64,000 nt of DNA from Paenibacillus sp. UNC451MF (GCF_000686845.1 NZ_JMLS01000009.1:246468-310467), one strand, 5' to 3'; shown: positions 54,746-63,678, numbered from the stretch's first letter. The notes: generated by a model from the letters alone, not told the origin. Numbers and translations are program-made.

Positions 54746-55534
54746 TTATTGATCATGCTGACTAATGCAAAATTGTTCAAGCATAAGCTCTGCCTCAACC
54801 ACAGCTTGTCTGAACATGTCTTCAGTCAATTGAATCCGTTCCGATATATCTTGTACGGTTCGTACACCGTATAAACTTTCGAGTTCCAGCACTACTTTTG
54901 CAGGAAAATCCCGAGACGCATGAACCAGAAAGCAGTCTGCTTGATAGGGGGTGTGGACGATGCGAAGTACCTCGACAAGCGGCTGCAACACATACTTTTG
55001 GTAGTAAATCAACGACTCTAGAAAGAGCCCTCGTTTCGTATATTTCACCGCCCTGCTCCGCTGACTGTACATCCCTTGAGCTTCTTTCAGTTGTGCACGC
55101 CATTGTGAAATTTGGGACTCTCGATCCGCATTTCGATACTTTATGATGCCTGCCTTATCTATTAAAACAACCGGTACGACGGACTGATCTTCTTTAATGA
55201 ATGAGACAGGATAGCTTTCACTTTGAAACGTTACGTCAAGTAAAAGGGCATCCGAGGTCCCCTGTAAATGGTATACCTTAAAGCGGTTATTGTCGGGTCG
55301 ACCCGATTGTTCGTAAGCTATATCCACTTGCCCCACTCGATTCAAACTAGCATCCAGTCGCGTAATTGCATCTTTAACGAAGCCTTCCTGGGTATAACAT
55401 ACCAGATCAATGTCAGAATGCTCGTCTAAGCTTTGGGTACCATCCGAGCCCTCCAGCCAGATAGCCAATACATAGTCTTCACTTCCAAAATCCGACACAA
55501 TTTCATTAATGATGGTCTCGCGGGTAATCGGCAT
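54746..55534 (-). CDS. Nucleotidyltransferase-domain protein (aminoglycoside/lincosamide adenylyltransferase-like)
   Basis: A 262-residue protein of the pol-beta nucleotidyltransferase fold. WLEGSDGTQSLDEHSDIDLVCY gives the GS...DxD catalytic motif (quoted here in parts: GSDGTQSLDE and HSDIDLVCY). The C-terminal helical region is like that of antibiotic adenylyltransferases, but the family also includes proteins with no resistance role. I chose ATG 55534 with AGGAGGA 6 bases upstream. It heads the two-gene unit with the deaminase. Confidence 0.8.
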   Translation of the reverse strand: MPITRETIINEIVSDFGSEDYVLAIWLEGSDGTQSLDEHSDIDLVCYTQEGFVKDAITRLDASLNRVGQVDIAYEQSGRPDNNRFKVYHLQGTSDALLLDVTFQSESYPVSFIKEDQSVVPVVLIDKAGIIKYRNADRESQISQWRAQLKEAQGMYSQRSRAVKYTKRGLFLESLIYYQKYVLQPLVEVLRIVHTPYQADCFLVHASRDFPAKVVLELESLYGVRTVQDISERIQLTEDMFRQAVVEAELMLEQFCISQHDQ

Positions 55535-55583
55535 GCTCAATCCTCCTTAGCAACTGAATCCCTTCATTTTACAACAATATGGG

Positions 55584-55718
55584 TTATTGTTTAGAAGCTA
55601 TGATGCTCTGCAACAGTTCTTTGCTTTCGAGATCTTTGGTACGCGGTATCCTGCCTATTGCTCGTAAACTAACTTTTCTTCTAGTAATTGATGCGGGCTT
55701 AACGTAAATGCAGTAATG
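55584..55718 (-). pseudogene. Possible C-terminal gene remnant
   Basis: On the minus strand an open frame of about 44 codons with no start reads YVKPASITRRKVSLRAIGRI then PRTKDLESKELLQSII and a stop at 55584. The composition looks coding, but I do not recognise a family. It may be the tail of a decayed gene in this fragment-rich interval. Confidence 0.25.
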
Positions 55719-55747
55719 TTATGGAGAATGCACAAGCAAGAGAACGA

Positions 55748-56215
55748 TCAATCATACTGTTCCCAGTCCTTTTTATGAAAACCTTCAAGTATCCTCTCTA
55801 TCGGCACCCATCCAATATATTGAGGCTTAGTCCAGCCTGGTGCAGGTTTAAGATTCTCTATCTCCATGTAGCTATCGACTCTCACCTTATCCCAAGCATG
55901 AATGACTTCATCATTACCTACACATAAACCAACATGTCCCCAATGCTTCACTTCGTCTTGCACTAGACCCGAGCAATCATAAAAGACAAAGGAGCCTTTC
56001 GGAGGCGTTGTAGTATTCCTCCAAGCTTCATACATATCGGCTGACTCCTTAGCGTTACTTCCACCAAAAATCTCAATTCTGTTCCCTTGCTCATAGGCAT
56101 CTTCTACAAATGCGAGACAACGGAGCCTATATTCCGTAGAACCTACTTTACCTAGAGCCCATTGTATGGCCTGATCAACAAAATCCTCCTGTTTAATAGT
56201 TATGCACTCCTTCAA
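55748..56215 (-). CDS. NlpC/P60-like protein, start uncertain
   Basis: A protein of about 155 residues. LRCLAFVEDAYEQ carries a likely catalytic cysteine and HWGHVGLCVGNDEVIHAW the histidine, with FVFYDCSGLV between them, as in NlpC/P60-type cysteine hydrolases that cut cell-wall peptides or other amides. No signal peptide is visible. The frame is open to 56287, but its first 18 codons there overlap, in another frame, the tail of a broken methyltransferase. TTG 56215 is the best in-frame start, though without a clear ribosome site; an ATT at 56197 has AAGGAG 9 bases upstream. Confidence 0.65.
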   Translation of the reverse strand: MKECITIKQEDFVDQAIQWALGKVGSTEYRLRCLAFVEDAYEQGNRIEIFGGSNAKESADMYEAWRNTTTPPKGSFVFYDCSGLVQDEVKHWGHVGLCVGNDEVIHAWDKVRVDSYMEIENLKPAPGWTKPQYIGWVPIERILEGFHKKDWEQYD

Positions 56216-56232
56216 TATAGGTATTCTTTCGG

Positions 56233-56416
56233 TTACTTTCTCGCTCGATAAATCATAAACGACTGGTTTTCTTGAACAAAGGAACAATTATAACCACCGT
56301 AAATGCTAATATCTCTAAACCCGGCTTTCTCCAGCATCAGTTCAAACTCATACTTGTAGTACAAGCGTAATTGGGCTGTTGTAAATTGGGTTTCAACTAA
56401 TCGGTCCTTGATAGAC
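56233..56416 (-). pseudogene. C-terminal fragment of a SAM-dependent methyltransferase
   Basis: The minus strand reads IKDRLVETQFTTAQLRLYYK, YEFELMLEKAGFRDISIYGG and QENQSFMIYRARK to a stop at 56233, which is the standard C-terminus of class I methyltransferases. No methyltransferase fold, SAM motif or start codon lies upstream: a stop interrupts the frame near 56418. Further upstream an unrelated open stretch reads LLPLSGMLAGFIISLEEFGI and ends near 56400. The gene has lost its 5' part. Confidence 0.6.
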
Positions 56417-56645
56417 CTTCTCCTTTACTTTGTGTTGAGCGAAATATACATTCCCGATTCCAAATTCTTCTAGGCTAATTATAAATCCCGCTAGCATCCC
56501 AGATAAAGGTAATAAATAATTATAATGACAGAGATGTCGTTCTGTCCGTTCTTTCTAACAAAGAGCAGCTTCGGACTAGCCATCCCTAACCTAAAGAGCC
56601 CTCTATCGCCATAATAGCGAGGAGGGCCCTTTGCATCTTCAAAGG
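56236..56645. other. Fragment-rich interval between the NlpC-like gene and the second importer operon
   Basis: Besides the methyltransferase remnant and a second short coding-like stretch on the minus strand (about 56400-56530, no start), the interval holds only the terminator at 56593-56631. No complete gene is present. Confidence 0.5.
56593..56631 (-). terminator. Terminator of the second sugar-import operon
   Basis: On the minus strand AAAGGGCCCTCC and GAGGGCTCTTT form a stem around CTCGCTATTATGGCGATA, which contains its own GC pairs. It lies 14 bases after the binding-protein stop. Confidence 0.75.
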
Positions 56646-58277
56646 TTATTTGCTTTTGTTGTAACGATCGTAGGCTGTTTTGTATGTTTTCAAATATTGA
56701 TCAACGCCCATGTTGTTAACCGTGGTCACATATTTATCCCACTCATCGAAGGAACTGGCGCCGGTAATGAATTTCGACTCCATCTCGCCGATATACGTTT
56801 GAATATCTGAGCCTTTCGTGCTCATATACTCGTTCTCAGCATCGGTGAAGTTGAAATTGTACCACAGATCCTTAAGCGCAAATGGCTGCGCCTTCTTACC
56901 CGCTTCAACAGATTCAGGCAGCGTCTCAGAGCCTTTGAAGTATTTCTCCTGCACATAACCTGGGTAGCTTCCCCCCATCCATGTTACATACTTCGTTAAC
57001 GCTTGATCCATTGTCAATCCGGCCGGATTTTTCTTAATCTCATCGACATATTCAAGCTTGCCGTCCGCTGTCTTGGTATAGCTAGTTCCCTCTAGGCCCA
57101 TAAAGTAGAATTGCGCGCCCTCGTCACTGAAGAAATGGTCCATCCAACGGATCGTGGCTTCGATATTTTTGTTTTTATCTGTAATTACAAAAGCACCCGG
57201 CCAGACCATCGGTACTTTAATGTGTGTGTACATTTGATCCCCGTGCGGCCCTTTTAACGCGCCTAGTCCATGAAATCCATCTCCATTAAATTGGGTTTTA
57301 GGATTTGGATTGATGGTTGATCCGAGAACATTCTTAGCACCTTTGGCGTAAAGCGCATTGCCATTCTGGGTGAAGATGTCTTTATCAATCAAGCCTTCCG
57401 CGTACAGCTTATTGACGTATTGAAGCACTTCTTTATAGTTTTGGGTCAGACGGAAGAAGCGAAGCTCGTTTGTTTTGGGATCCACATCGACGAACTTATG
57501 ACCTAACCCACGGTTACCTACTCCCCATGCCCCTTTTATTTGATCGATCAATGGACCGATGCCAGTTCCACTGTACGGAATTTCGTCCGCTTGACCGTTA
57601 CCGTTCAGATCTGTTGCTTTGACGGCTTTCAAATAAGCGTACAGCTCATCAGTCGTTTGCGGCTCCTTCATGTTCAGCTTGTCCAGCCAAGCCTTTTGTA
57701 CCCACAGCGGCGTACCGATCAACATCGGCAAAAATTCCGGGTTATAAAAGGATGGGAAAGAATAAATATTGCCGTCCGGCATCGTCAGTGCTTTACGTAA
57801 GTCCGGGTATTTGTCCATCAGCTTTTTTAAGTTCGGAGCGTATCCGTCGATATAGTCGTTCAGCTTGACGAAGACGCCTTGGCTGCCGTATTTCATCAAA
57901 TCGGAAGCTGGCACACGGGCAGAATAAAGAGCGTCCGGATAATCACCGTTTGCAAGTGCCAAATTCCGTTTTTCCGTCAAGCTCCCAAAGGGAACAAACT
58001 GAAAGTTGACTTTTACGTTAGACATTTTGGCGTATTCCTTCCACACCAATCTGTCTTCAAAGCTGTTGCTGCCGTTCGTATCCGCGAGTCCAGTGAAGAA
58101 CGTCAGCTCGATCGGCTGCTTGACGATGGGCATACCGGTTTGGTTGACATTCTGCACAGCCGTCTCTTTACCCGCTGCTTGCTTGCTATCTGCTTCCTTC
58201 GAACTGCTGCAGCCTGCAGCCAAGCTCACTGCCATGGCCGATGTCACCGTTAATGCCGTTAGTTTAGTCCATTTCAT
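56646..58277 (-). CDS. ABC transporter sugar-binding lipoprotein (LplA-type), second system
   Basis: A 543-residue solute-binding lipoprotein: signal peptide, lipobox SLAAGC (cysteine at about 23), then an LplA-type fold with KQPIELTFFTGLADTNGS, YPDALYSARVPASDLM and GYVQEKYFKGSE. It collects an oligosaccharide or sugar acid at the membrane. ATG 58277 has GGGAGGA 10 bases upstream. It is the last gene of a three-gene operon. A hairpin at 58319-58335 just ahead of it may stabilise or process the transcript. Confidence 0.92.
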   Translation of the reverse strand: MKWTKLTALTVTSAMAVSLAAGCSSSKEADSKQAAGKETAVQNVNQTGMPIVKQPIELTFFTGLADTNGSNSFEDRLVWKEYAKMSNVKVNFQFVPFGSLTEKRNLALANGDYPDALYSARVPASDLMKYGSQGVFVKLNDYIDGYAPNLKKLMDKYPDLRKALTMPDGNIYSFPSFYNPEFLPMLIGTPLWVQKAWLDKLNMKEPQTTDELYAYLKAVKATDLNGNGQADEIPYSGTGIGPLIDQIKGAWGVGNRGLGHKFVDVDPKTNELRFFRLTQNYKEVLQYVNKLYAEGLIDKDIFTQNGNALYAKGAKNVLGSTINPNPKTQFNGDGFHGLGALKGPHGDQMYTHIKVPMVWPGAFVITDKNKNIEATIRWMDHFFSDEGAQFYFMGLEGTSYTKTADGKLEYVDEIKKNPAGLTMDQALTKYVTWMGGSYPGYVQEKYFKGSETLPESVEAGKKAQPFALKDLWYNFNFTDAENEYMSTKGSDIQTYIGEMESKFITGASSFDEWDKYVTTVNNMGVDQYLKTYKTAYDRYNKSK

Positions 58278-58318
58278 GTGTATGATTCCTCCCGCTCCAT
58301 ATTTTCTCTATATGCCTA

Positions 58319-58335
58319 AAGGGAGCCTCTCCCTT
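58319..58335 (-). promoter_or_regulatory. Intercistronic hairpin upstream of the binding-protein gene
   Basis: On the minus strand AAGGGAG and CTCCCTT pair around AGG. It has no T run and may be an mRNA stability or partial termination element. Confidence 0.4.
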
Positions 58336-58359
58336 AAAAGCCTTGTCCGAAATACCACT

Positions 58360-59244
58360 TCACCCTTTGAGAGCTCCGATCATAATGCCTTTGACGAAAT
58401 ATTTTTGAAGAAAAGGATACAGCAGCAAAATCGGCAAATTAGCCACGACGACAACCGCATATTTGACTGCTTCTTGATCCATGATCGTCTTGGCGTGCGA
58501 GCTGTCCCCCACATTGACCATGTGCTCCATTTCCCCCTGTACGAGAATTTCTCGTAAAATGAGCTGCAGCGGATACAATCCACGATCGGTTAAATAAATC
58601 AAGGCATTGAAGTACGCGTTCCAATGACCGACTGCATAGAACAGTACCATGACGGCCAAAATGGGCATCGATAACGGCAGTACGATCCGCCACAGCGTCT
58701 TCCAATCCGAGCAGCCGTCGATTGACGCAGCCTCCTGAATTTCATTGGGAATGCTTGTCTGAAAAAAGGTGCGCATAATAACAATATTCCAGACAGATAC
58801 TGCACTCGGTATAACAAGCGCCCAGATCGAATTGAGCATTCCAAGCTGCTTGACCAGCATATAAGCAGGAACAAGTCCCCCGCTGAAAAACATCGTAAAT
58901 ACCATGACGGCAGTCAGGACATTACGTCCATAGAAGCTTTTTTGCGACAGCGGATACGCCGCCATCACCGTCATAACCAGATTAATCGCAGTGCCGACGA
59001 CCGTGTAGATGATCGTATTCAAGTAACTCCTCAGTAAGTCGTTATTTTCCAATACCTTCGTGTATCCGACGAAGCTGAGATCCTTCGGCCATAGCCACAT
59101 GTCCCCGTTCAGAACAGTCGCCGGGTTGCTTATCGAAGCACTCAGAACAAATACGAGCGGATACAATACCAGAACGGCGACCACGGCTAGCAGCGCATAG
59201 ATGACCGCATCGAACCATTTGTCCCCCAAGCTGCGGGTTTCCAT
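58360..59244 (-). CDS. Sugar ABC transporter permease (LplC-type), second system
   Basis: A 294-residue MalG-like permease with six helices, the EAA loop NEIQEAASIDGCSDWKTLWR and the family ending KYFVKGIMIGALKG. I chose ATG 59244 with AAAAGGAGGGG 5 bases upstream; upstream codons in frame lack a site. It lies 14 bases after the first permease. It resembles the permease at 39500 in plan, so the two import systems are paralogous. Confidence 0.93.
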   Translation of the reverse strand: METRSLGDKWFDAVIYALLAVVAVLVLYPLVFVLSASISNPATVLNGDMWLWPKDLSFVGYTKVLENNDLLRSYLNTIIYTVVGTAINLVMTVMAAYPLSQKSFYGRNVLTAVMVFTMFFSGGLVPAYMLVKQLGMLNSIWALVIPSAVSVWNIVIMRTFFQTSIPNEIQEAASIDGCSDWKTLWRIVLPLSMPILAVMVLFYAVGHWNAYFNALIYLTDRGLYPLQLILREILVQGEMEHMVNVGDSSHAKTIMDQEAVKYAVVVVANLPILLLYPFLQKYFVKGIMIGALKG

Positions 59245-59258
59245 GGAACCCCTCCTTT

Positions 59259-60218
59259 TCACCATAAGCTGGCTTGATTAACCGCCTTCGCGATTCGATT
59301 CACCGTCAGCAGCAATATAAAGTTGACGACTGAGTTGAACAGTCCGACCGCCGCTGCGAAGCTGTATTGGGCCCCCAACAACCCGCTTCGGTACACGTAG
59401 GTGGAAATTACATCCGAGCTTTCGTTGTTCAATGAATTTTGCATTAAAAACACTTTCTCGAAGCCGACTCCCATCAAGCTGCCTATGTTCAGAATGAGCA
59501 GGATAACGACAGTCGGCATAATGCCCGGCAAATTGATGTGCCAAATGCGTTGCAGCCGAGTAGCCCCATCGACTTTAGCTGCCTCATGCAGTCCCGGGTC
59601 AATGCCCGCAAGAGCCGCCAAATAGATGATCGAGCTCCACCCCATTTGCTGCCAGACGCCAGACAAGACATAGATGGTTTTGAACCACTCCGGCTTCGTC
59701 ATGAAGGAAATCGGCTCCCCGCCTAACGCCTTCATAAGCGTGTTGATGATTCCGCTCGTCGGTGATAAGAACATGATAACTAACCCGACAAGCACGACCG
59801 TGGACAAAAAGTGCGGAGCATAAGTGACGGTTTGTACGAATTTTTTATATCCCTTATGACGAACCTCATTAATCAACAACGCAAGTACAATCGGTATCGG
59901 AAACCCGACCGCAAGCTCGTACAAGCTGATGCCGAGCGTATTTTTGAGCAGCCGCCAAAAGAAATAGCTGTCGAAGAATCGAATGAAATGCTTGAATCCG
60001 ACCCAGGGACTGCCTCCAATTCCTTTGGTGGCGATAAAATCCTTGAAAGCAATCTGTACACCATACATCGGTATGTAATGAAATACGACAAAATAGACAA
60101 GTACAGGCGCTATGAGCACATACAGCTGCCAATGGCGGATGATTGCTCGAATTACCCTGCCCTGACGTTTACGTCCTCCTGACATAGCCGCCATCGCTTG
60201 GGTTTGTGCATGTTCCAA
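59259..60218 (-). CDS. Sugar ABC transporter permease (LplB-type), second system
   Basis: A roughly 319-residue MalF-like permease. PMYGVQIAFKDF follows the first helix, the EAA loop is in GIDPGLHEAAKVDGATRLQR, and NRIAKAVNQASLW ends it. The TTG at 60218 follows GGGGGA by 8 bases; the frame is open further upstream but lacks a ribosome site. It is the first gene of the operon. No ATPase, enzyme or regulator is adjacent, in contrast to the first importer locus. Confidence 0.88.
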   Translation of the reverse strand: MEHAQTQAMAAMSGGRKRQGRVIRAIIRHWQLYVLIAPVLVYFVVFHYIPMYGVQIAFKDFIATKGIGGSPWVGFKHFIRFFDSYFFWRLLKNTLGISLYELAVGFPIPIVLALLINEVRHKGYKKFVQTVTYAPHFLSTVVLVGLVIMFLSPTSGIINTLMKALGGEPISFMTKPEWFKTIYVLSGVWQQMGWSSIIYLAALAGIDPGLHEAAKVDGATRLQRIWHINLPGIMPTVVILLILNIGSLMGVGFEKVFLMQNSLNNESSDVISTYVYRSGLLGAQYSFAAAVGLFNSVVNFILLLTVNRIAKAVNQASLW

Positions 60219-60622
60219 TCCTTTTTTCCCCCTGTCAAAATTGAGTACAAACCGCAATCGGGCAACAAAATAAGACCCCGGTAAACCAAAAGCAAACAAG
60301 CTGTTTCCGCATGAAAACATGTCGTTGTTTTACTTTCGGGTTTTCTCAGAGTCTCCACCCAATCGTGTTTATATAAATTATTGTGAAATCTAACCTTCAC
60401 CGCTCATCATTCATGGGTGTATCTTGCTTGTCTCATTTCCGAAAGCGTAGTTTAAGCTTACCTCCGTTTCGTTATCGGGATATTATCCGCATGTAAAGAA
60501 ACGGTAAAGATCTACCGAGCTGTGCAATGGTTTCCTTCTTCAGATATGAAAAGAAAAATCCCGCTTTGGCCTCAAGCCACAAACGGGATTTTTATCGATA
60601 CTATGTTTTGAGCAATTCGCGT
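60219..60622. other. Promoter-containing interval upstream of the second importer operon
   Basis: Apart from the hairpin at 60554-60593 no gene is visible in these 404 bases. AT-rich DNA around 60370-60395 (TTATATAAA on the minus strand) may hold the operon promoter, but I see no convincing -35 partner or cre site. Confidence 0.45.
60554..60593 (-). terminator. Bidirectional terminator upstream of the second importer operon
   Basis: AAAAATCCCG and CGGGATTTTT form a perfect stem with an inner GGC/GCC pair. It ends the leftward NUDIX gene at 60623. Confidence 0.85.
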
Positions 60623-61126
60623 TTACTTCAAAATCAATTGCCCGTCATAATTCATAAAATCATGGATTACCTCTCGATTATGCCTTTCCCAAAATTCGTT
60701 GTGGGAAGACAACGGTAACTCATGAAGCGGAAAAAACCTGGCATCCGTGCTCTCCTCTGTCTCCGTTAGTAAAGTCCCAGACCACTCGTCTACCCTGAAG
60801 CAAAATTCAAACAGTTGACCTTTCTCGCTTAATCCTTCGGGCCCGGTGTAAATAGAGAAAAGTGTAGCCGAAATGACGTCAAGACCTGCTTCTTCCTTCA
60901 CCTCTCTTTTCATACAATCATAAATAGATTCCCCCGGCTCTATCGAACCTGCTATCAGTCCCCACGAATTAGTATGCTTAATATTAGGTTTTCGTCTTTC
61001 GATAAATAAGATTTTTCCTTCGTTATCTCGAATGACCGTCTTAATAGATGGAACGATCAACGGCAATTTACCATCAACCATTGTACGTAATTTGTAGATA
61101 TAATGCTCTTCCCAAGGTATAGACAT
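60623..61126 (-). CDS. NUDIX hydrolase
   Basis: A 167-residue protein with a complete Nudix box (AGSIEPGESIYDCMKREVK with EEAGL directly after). The N-terminal half has IKTVIRDNEGKILFIERRKP, the usual MutT-like beta-strand. It hydrolyses a nucleoside-diphosphate-linked compound; substrate unknown. The ATG at 61126 has a weak site (AGGAGTGAGG about 12 bases upstream). A zinc-ribbon-like fragment lies upstream in the same direction. Confidence 0.9.
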   Translation of the reverse strand: MSIPWEEHYIYKLRTMVDGKLPLIVPSIKTVIRDNEGKILFIERRKPNIKHTNSWGLIAGSIEPGESIYDCMKREVKEEAGLDVISATLFSIYTGPEGLSEKGQLFEFCFRVDEWSGTLLTETEESTDARFFPLHELPLSSHNEFWERHNREVIHDFMNYDGQLILK

Positions 61127-61198
61127 AAGTACCTCACTCCTTGAAATGGATATAAATCAGAAGCTCAACGCGATGCTATAAAATAATGTTTTCTTCTT

Positions 61199-61249
61199 TT
61201 AATTAAAAGAGAAAACTCCACCGCACTTAGGGCAGAACGCATATCTCAT
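61199..61249 (-). pseudogene. Truncated zinc-ribbon coding stub
   Basis: Sixteen codons, MRYAFCPKCGGVFSFN, start with ATG 61249 behind a perfect GGAGGGG site and stop at once. CPKCGG is the first knuckle of a zinc ribbon, as found at the N-terminus of some NUDIX proteins, but the second knuckle is missing. It could be a relic of a longer gene or a chance match. Confidence 0.25.
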
Positions 61250-61444
61250 AGCTTCGCCCCTCCATTCCAATTGTTCCATTAACCGGATTGTATCTCCACT
61301 TACTCGAATCTTCCAATATTAAGTTAAGCTTTCATTCATCTATTATTGAGATTATTAATGAATCCACACACCAAAAAAGGTAAAAGTAGGGAATCGTCGA
61401 ATAAGAAAAATATCTGCAAATTCATCCCATTGTCTGGAGGATTT

Positions 61445-61936
61445 ATGAAAAAAATCTGTTTTTTGCTTTTGATTATACTGCTTTCCATTTCAACGTCTAC
61501 ATATGCTTACGAACGTTCGAACGACCCTGCGGGCTTTAAACGGGTATCGTTTGAAATTAACGACTATTTCGGCGTAAACCTGCCTAATGGGCAAGGAGGA
61601 ACTTATTATTTTTCCATGGCTAACGGGCAAGAAGACATAAGGACAACAGACGGTGAAATTTACCGTGTAGTGATTGGGGCCGATAATATTGACGGTAATA
61701 GATTTATAGCTGAATACGATAATGGTTCAGAAGAAGAAATCGCAATGGATGATAAGAAAATCGGGTATTTGCTATTACCAGGAGGATCGGGCATTAAATC
61801 TTTAAAAATCCGCGTTGAATCAAGTGGCAGCACCAGGCTGCGGGCTTATTGTTTTTCTTATCGAGTAAATACAAGTAAGGAAAACCAAGTGTTTTCCTTC
61901 AAAAAGGATTGGCCACGTATGTACTCAGAAAAATGA
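61445..61936 (+). CDS. Small secreted protein of unknown function
   Basis: A 163-residue protein with a clear signal peptide (MKKICFLLLIILLSIS, cleavage near TYA|YER). The mature part is beta-rich, with repeated short strands (VSFEINDYFGVNLPNG, YYFSMANGQEDIRTTDGEI, YLLLPGGSGIKSLKIRVESS) and no cysteines in known motifs; I do not recognise a family. I chose ATG 61445 with TGGAGG 5 bases upstream; the in-frame extension to 61346 is hydrophilic and lacks a site. Terminator follows. Confidence 0.75.
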   Translation: MKKICFLLLIILLSISTSTYAYERSNDPAGFKRVSFEINDYFGVNLPNGQGGTYYFSMANGQEDIRTTDGEIYRVVIGADNIDGNRFIAEYDNGSEEEIAMDDKKIGYLLLPGGSGIKSLKIRVESSGSTRLRAYCFSYRVNTSKENQVFSFKKDWPRMYSEK

Positions 61937-61972
61937 GGCGAGTGGAGCGAAGGGGTTATGCAGAACGAGCCT

Positions 61973-62006
61973 AAAAAAGCAACCCGGCCTAATGCCGTGG
62001 TTGCTT
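61973..62006. terminator. Bidirectional terminator between the secreted protein and GNAT genes
   Basis: AAAGCAACC and GGTTGCTTT, with inner CGGC/GCCG, form a stem flanked by A and T runs between convergent genes. Confidence 0.85.
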
Positions 62007-62043
62007 TGTCGTTGCCGATAATTCAGAAAGGATCAACAACGAA

Positions 62044-62892
62044 TTACAGCGTTTTCCGCATAAACTCCATAATATACTTTTCCTTAAAGCCAAGGCTGTC
62101 ATACAAACTTCTGGCATAATTCCCGACGACACACCAAAGGTTAACGGTTGTGCTGCCACGCTGATAGATCTCGTTGCATAAATACATAACAAACTTTCTT
62201 CCGATTCCAAGCCCCTGAAAGTCTGTACGGACGGAAATACTGCTAAGTTCATTACCACTAAGGTGGCTATAAGCGACGATTTCCCCATTTATTTCGTAGA
62301 CAAAACGGTTTTCCGCATCCTCTTTCCATGCTCTTCGTTCTTTTTCACTGGGCTGGGCAATCACAGAATCAGGAAAGCATCCGACGCGGACGCGCATTTC
62401 ATGAAAAGCTGCGGCATACAGCGACTGACTAGCAAGATAGTCTTCGTCTGTATACAGCCTTACCGGAAGTTTCTCTAATGCAAAGGTATCGCTGGTTAAC
62501 TGCATGTAAGATGATGAAAAATATTTATCATAACCGAGCTTGTACGCAAACGCAAGAGATGATTGATGACCGGCACGAAAGGAACTCCTGATTTTTTGGG
62601 TTCCGCCTGCCCTCAATTGGTTTTCAGCATGCATTACCATTGCAGAACCGATTCCTTGCCTGCGAAACTGTGGATCGACGAACACAGTCAAATAGGTCTG
62701 TGAAGCTGGCTCGTTCACTTGGGCCAGTGCAACAAGCTTATTCTCAATAAACGCGGTAATAAACAGTTTCGGTTCTTCAACAAGCACCCGAAGGATGTTT
62801 TCACCCGCGTCGACGTCATAGCCTAATAATTCTCTCGCGGCATTATAATCTTTTTCACTGAAGTGTTCGTATCGGATACCTAATAGGTTCAT
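62044..62892 (-). CDS. Tandem GNAT acetyltransferase
   Basis: A 282-residue protein with two GNAT domains (about 1-135 and 145-282). The acetyl-CoA loops are FRRQGIGSAMVMHAE in the first and FQGLGIGRKFVMYLCNE in the second; both end with an aromatic-rich segment (FAYKLGY, LYDSLGF). Two-domain GNATs can acetylate antibiotics, mycothiol precursors or proteins; the substrate is unknown. ATG 62892 has AAAGG nearby and GGAGG 13 bases further upstream. Apparently monocistronic. Confidence 0.88.
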   Translation of the reverse strand: MNLLGIRYEHFSEKDYNAARELLGYDVDAGENILRVLVEEPKLFITAFIENKLVALAQVNEPASQTYLTVFVDPQFRRQGIGSAMVMHAENQLRAGGTQKIRSSFRAGHQSSLAFAYKLGYDKYFSSSYMQLTSDTFALEKLPVRLYTDEDYLASQSLYAAAFHEMRVRVGCFPDSVIAQPSEKERRAWKEDAENRFVYEINGEIVAYSHLSGNELSSISVRTDFQGLGIGRKFVMYLCNEIYQRGSTTVNLWCVVGNYARSLYDSLGFKEKYIMEFMRKTL

Positions 62893-63036
62893 CAGCCTTT
62901 GAATTCCTCCGTTTTTATTGAGGCGTAGTAGAACTATTTCTGTTTATTTTCGTTCCATTATGGTCACAACAATTGAGGTTTTAATTTAAATTTCTTAAGC
63001 CATAGTTCCCGCTAGCGGAGAAGAAAAAAAGAGGGA

Positions 63037-63678
63037 CTATCTCAGTGGGTACATAAGATTAATATTTTTCTCGTTTTTTAACCCGTCATAGTAACAATAA
63101 TTATGATCATTCCCAGCAGTACAAAGGATCCGCTTGCCTTTATGCTTTTTTACTGCATTTCTAATACGTTGAATCATTATTTGATTTCTGCAAATCCAAT
63201 GTACATTGGTTGAATCGGGGCTGACTTGATAAAGCCAATTATACCTTTGTTTAGTGAACTCATCATACTCTAATGAATTGAAAGGAATAGGACATTGACT
63301 ACCGATAAATTTTGCTTTTTCCTCTAATTCAGATAGTTTCTGCTTTAGATCGTTACTTTGGGCTTCAGTAAAATTAATAAATGGAGCAAAATTGGACCAG
63401 ATATCGAGTTCAAACCAATCAACCGGAATAAACTCTATGTTGTTCTCCTCAATCAATGGAAAAATCAGTTCCCAATACTCACTAGCTGGTTCTCCCCTAT
63501 ATCCCTTGTATGTTGTATCCTTTAGATACAATTCCCAGCTAGAAGGATGCACTTCACCACAAATAACATCTGGAGAAAATTCTAAAATCAGCTTTTTGTA
63601 AAATTCCAATGTACAGTTATACTTTTGCCGCATAGCTTCATTATGTACCATTCCTAGAATACCTACAGTTGTATTCAA
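63037..63678 (-). CDS. TraB/PrgY/ChaN-like (TIKI superfamily) hypothetical protein
   Basis: A 213-residue protein. It starts TVGILGMVHNEAM and contains DVICGEVHPSSW, FIPVDWFE, an Arg in the C-terminal helix (RNQIMIQRIRNAVKKHKG) and ILCTAGNDHNYCYYDGL. The GxxH, GE, Arg and AGxxH order is that of TIKI/TraB/ChaN-fold proteins, a putative metalloprotease or heme-binding group. There is no signal or membrane segment. The start is TTG 63678 with GGGTGAG 6 bases upstream. The function is unknown. Confidence 0.6.
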   Translation of the reverse strand: MNTTVGILGMVHNEAMRQKYNCTLEFYKKLILEFSPDVICGEVHPSSWELYLKDTTYKGYRGEPASEYWELIFPLIEENNIEFIPVDWFELDIWSNFAPFINFTEAQSNDLKQKLSELEEKAKFIGSQCPIPFNSLEYDEFTKQRYNWLYQVSPDSTNVHWICRNQIMIQRIRNAVKKHKGKRILCTAGNDHNYCYYDGLKNEKNINLMYPLR

